A DNA stretch of 64,000 bases from Candidatus Obscuribacter sp. GTDB lineage: Bacteria > Cyanobacteriota > Vampirovibrionia > Obscuribacterales > Obscuribacteraceae. The notes under the pieces are model-generated. The model worked only from the letters and a program-made list of their open reading frames with translations, was not told the DNA's origin and ran no database searches. A program made the position numbers and the translations under genes. This document shows, one piece after another, positions 62,048-64,000 of the stretch; the stretch's first letter is position 1, and each line of letters opens with the position of its first letter. The stretch is from the NCBI GenBank assembly GCA_021772095.1, contig JADYXR010000051.1, positions 25,398 through 89,397 on the forward strand, in the 5' to 3' direction.

Positions 62048-63265
62048 ATGACATACGAAAGATACGCACCTGAAAACAGGTACTCATCTCAGCAAAATCC
62101 TCTTTTGAGAGAGGCTGCTCTGATCGCGCAACAGCTCGACAGCGGCAACGCCGGGCTTGCGGGACAGAGACTGCGCGCGGATTTATATCAACTTCAGCGC
62201 TCGCCCGAAGAGGCGAAGCAGCTAGTCAAACTCGTCGAACAATACGATAGAAAAGGTAGTGGCGCGGATTTAGAAATTCGCCAGGGAAGACAAAACGGCT
62301 ACTCGGTCGCCAACGCAAGTATCGTCGATTACGACTACTACCGCGACTCTCGTACCGGTCGCGTTCAACGCCAGGCTTATAGCAACGAACAAATTTGCAC
62401 GATTATACTCGGACAAAACGGCAGTCGAGGTTATAACGACCGCGGCTCGAATGGTCGCGGCTACAACAGCTACGACAACCACAGCAGCTACAATGGACGC
62501 CAGACCTACGACCCACGGGGTTCGTACGATACAAGACGCTCCTTCGACCCGAGAGGCTCCTACGATCAACGACAACCGTTCGACCCTCGAGCTTCATACG
62601 ATCCGCGCTCTCCACAATTCGATCCTAGAACTTTCGACCCACGCCAAACCCGGGCCGACAGCCTGCGTTTCGACAACACGCAATTCGATCCACGCAACTT
62701 CGACCCGCGCCGTTATTTCGAAAACAATGGCAGGTTTTATCAACAGCCATCCTCCAGATACGAACCTAACTACACCCAAAACGACCCGAGATACTACAAT
62801 CCGGCTCAACGAGTAGATCCGCGGTCATATGATCCGGATTACGAACAAAGTCGCAATCGCAGTCGCCGTGTCGCACCACAGCACAACCACCAACACGACC
62901 ACGGTGAAGATAATCGCAGACGCACCGATTCACACCGCTCGACCGCGGGCGTTAACACTGACGGACTAGACCGCAATGCCGCCGAGGCCCTGGATTATGC
63001 AAAACAGTTAGCGGAGAGAAACGGAGTAAAAATCCAAGTAACTTCCGCGTTTCGAACCCACGCAGATCAAAGCAGACTGTATGCAAAATTAAACGGCATC
63101 AGTCCTGTAGCCAAGCCTGGATCCTCCAGCCATGAATTCGGCGAAGCAATCGACGTGAAGAATTTCCAGCAAGCAAAACCGTATCTGGTGGCAGCCGGTT
63201 TCGTCCACGGTGACGGCAAAGGCAAGATAGCCGGCGATCCATGGCACTTCCGCTACTTGGGTTAG
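62048..63265 (+). CDS. M15/VanY-type D,D-carboxypeptidase-like protein with DPR-repeat linker
   Basis: From the ATG at 62048 the protein has 405 residues. The first 110 are helical with no membrane segment. Residues about 120-280 are a disordered, basic repeat region of (F/Y)DPR units (SFDPRGSYDQRQPFDPRASY, then FDPRTFDPRQ) and Asn/Ser/Arg/Tyr-rich parts. The C-terminus is a VanY-like M15 domain: SAFRTHADQSRLYAKLNG, SSSHEFGEAIDVKNF (HxxxxxxD) and GDPWHFRYLG (last His ligand). No signal peptide is seen from this start. It probably cuts peptidoglycan peptides; the linker may bind wall or nucleic acid. Confidence 0.75.
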   Translation: MTYERYAPENRYSSQQNPLLREAALIAQQLDSGNAGLAGQRLRADLYQLQRSPEEAKQLVKLVEQYDRKGSGADLEIRQGRQNGYSVANASIVDYDYYRDSRTGRVQRQAYSNEQICTIILGQNGSRGYNDRGSNGRGYNSYDNHSSYNGRQTYDPRGSYDTRRSFDPRGSYDQRQPFDPRASYDPRSPQFDPRTFDPRQTRADSLRFDNTQFDPRNFDPRRYFENNGRFYQQPSSRYEPNYTQNDPRYYNPAQRVDPRSYDPDYEQSRNRSRRVAPQHNHQHDHGEDNRRRTDSHRSTAGVNTDGLDRNAAEALDYAKQLAERNGVKIQVTSAFRTHADQSRLYAKLNGISPVAKPGSSSHEFGEAIDVKNFQQAKPYLVAAGFVHGDGKGKIAGDPWHFRYLG

Positions 63266-63409
63266 AACTAAAATCTGCCTAAGCGAAATGAAACTGAATT
63301 GGGATGTGCCAAACTATGCGCCCTTGATGCGCACTGAACCTGAGCCGCTCGGCGCCTTGCACGAGACAGACTGGACCGCTTTGCTTCGCACCACACTGAA
63401 CTGAACCTA

Positions 63410-63775
63410 TTATTGGTCGCGCTTGTGGCAAATCACCACTAGCGGTGGCTCGTAATTTTCATTCCGATACTTGAACGCTTCCGGAGCCGAGCGCTCGTCT
63501 GGCGCTGGATCGATCACTAATGTTGCACCGCAATCGAATACGAGCTCAAAACGTCCATCGATTTCTTCCACAAGAACAATCGAACCTTCAGCTAGATTGC
63601 TGATCTCGAATGTTTCGGGGCGAAAGTAATGGGAGCAAGTCCCAGAGATATGAGCATCTTCGAATTGGATTCTGAATCCACTGGCGAGATCCTCTTTAGG
63701 TACTTCGGTGACTTTCAGTCCGACCATGGACTGCATGGGTTGGACGCCCTGATATTGAGCTTTGCTGCTTTGCAC
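63410..63775 (-). CDS. Uncharacterised protein
   Basis: The 121-residue protein has no signal peptide or membrane helix and a mixed alpha/beta character: VGLKVTEVPKEDLASGFRIQ, SIVLVEEIDGRFELVFDCG and LVVICHKRDQ at the end. It has three cysteines. No family is recognised. Codon use looks like the neighbours. It lies on the opposite strand to the M15 gene and converges with it. Confidence 0.55.
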   Translation of the reverse strand: MQSSKAQYQGVQPMQSMVGLKVTEVPKEDLASGFRIQFEDAHISGTCSHYFRPETFEISNLAEGSIVLVEEIDGRFELVFDCGATLVIDPAPDERSAPEAFKYRNENYEPPLVVICHKRDQ

Positions 63776-64000
63776 GTCTGTGTTTCCTGCGCCGCCGACT
63801 AATAGACTAGTATTCTAGCGCGCTCCTCAAACAGAACGTCATGAAATCAGCGGTTTGTTAACGGACAATCGGACTATCCAGTCAGCCTGGTTGATGCCTA
63901 TCTAGTTCGTACTGAAAATTGCACCGAAATTGGAATTGATTCTACTCTTTTTTCAAGAGTCGACGTGTGTTTTGAATAGTTTCCTCCTGAAGGAGTGTCA
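63776..64000 (+). other. Terminal region with ribosome-binding-site-like sequence
   Basis: No coding sequence is supported here. A GAAGGAG at 63990-63996 near the end looks like the ribosome binding site of a plus-strand gene starting just beyond the window, and a short inverted repeat (ACTCTT...AAGAGT) lies just before it around 63944-63960. Confidence 0.4.

Noticed and set aside
61731..62087. Minus-strand 118-codon frame between the GNAT and M15 genes
   Set aside because: No ribosome site, odd composition and overlap with the M15 gene start.
62270..62809. Minus-strand frames in the DPR-repeat region
   Set aside because: Shadows produced by the repeat; their Val/Ala/Ile-rich words mirror the coding strand repeats.

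Overview
The window is a chromosomal segment of a bacterium with roughly even base composition. It is dominated by polytopic membrane glycosyltransferases, family 2 glycosyltransferases, SAM methyltransferases and fatty-acid-desaturase-like enzymes. No rRNA, tRNA, CRISPR, phage or transposon genes were seen. The gene mix (many large GT-C enzymes, an MshEN-repeat protein, Asn/Gly-rich secreted proteins) recalls environmental genomes of the Melainabacteria/Obscuribacterales type. That placement is an inference from general resemblance, not from a marker gene.

Layout. 1-1301: end of a terpene-cyclase-like repeat protein coupled to a Tat-exported DUF362 protein. 1437-8843: a tight seven-gene minus-strand operon encoding a GT-C/P-loop kinase fusion, a HAD phosphatase, a class II aldolase, a tandem double nucleotidyltransferase, GtrA, GT2 and a GDPD-like enzyme. 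It looks like a route that makes and activates a small phosphorylated unit and moves it onto a lipid or polymer. 8948-28435: an expansion zone with five members of one paralogous GT-C family (a sixth lies at 39198-40943) and three desaturase plus zinc-ribbon methyltransferase pairs. A TPR protein and a RelE-type toxin-antitoxin pair are interspersed. 28670-44849: secreted Asn/Gly-rich protein, GT2 enzymes, radical SAM, a membrane gene split at a 9-base homopolymer, a GT2-methyltransferase fusion, a GT87 enzyme, an emfourin-like inhibitor, another GT-C enzyme and a UDP-galactopyranose-mutase-like flavoprotein.

45068-64000 is a more ordinary region: MshEN-repeat protein, Bcp peroxiredoxin, soluble histidine kinase, GT2, a zinc-ribbon/DUF2314 membrane protein, two M15 peptidases, a SigA-type sigma factor with a consensus promoter, a divergent DapB, a HigBA module with paired palindromic operators, an Lhr-type helicase, a GNAT acetyltransferase and several small unknown genes.

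The first 45 kb reads as a surface glycolipid or glycopolymer island. GT2/GtrA pairs would load sugars on polyprenyl phosphate, GT-C enzymes would transfer them outside the membrane, and the desaturase/methyltransferase pairs would modify the lipid or sugar. The best candidates for an undescribed system are the 1437-8843 operon and the repeated GT-C + desaturase + methyltransferase modules. Two genes there appear to need non-AUG starts (CTG, ATC), and two intergenic regions carry degenerate short repeats.
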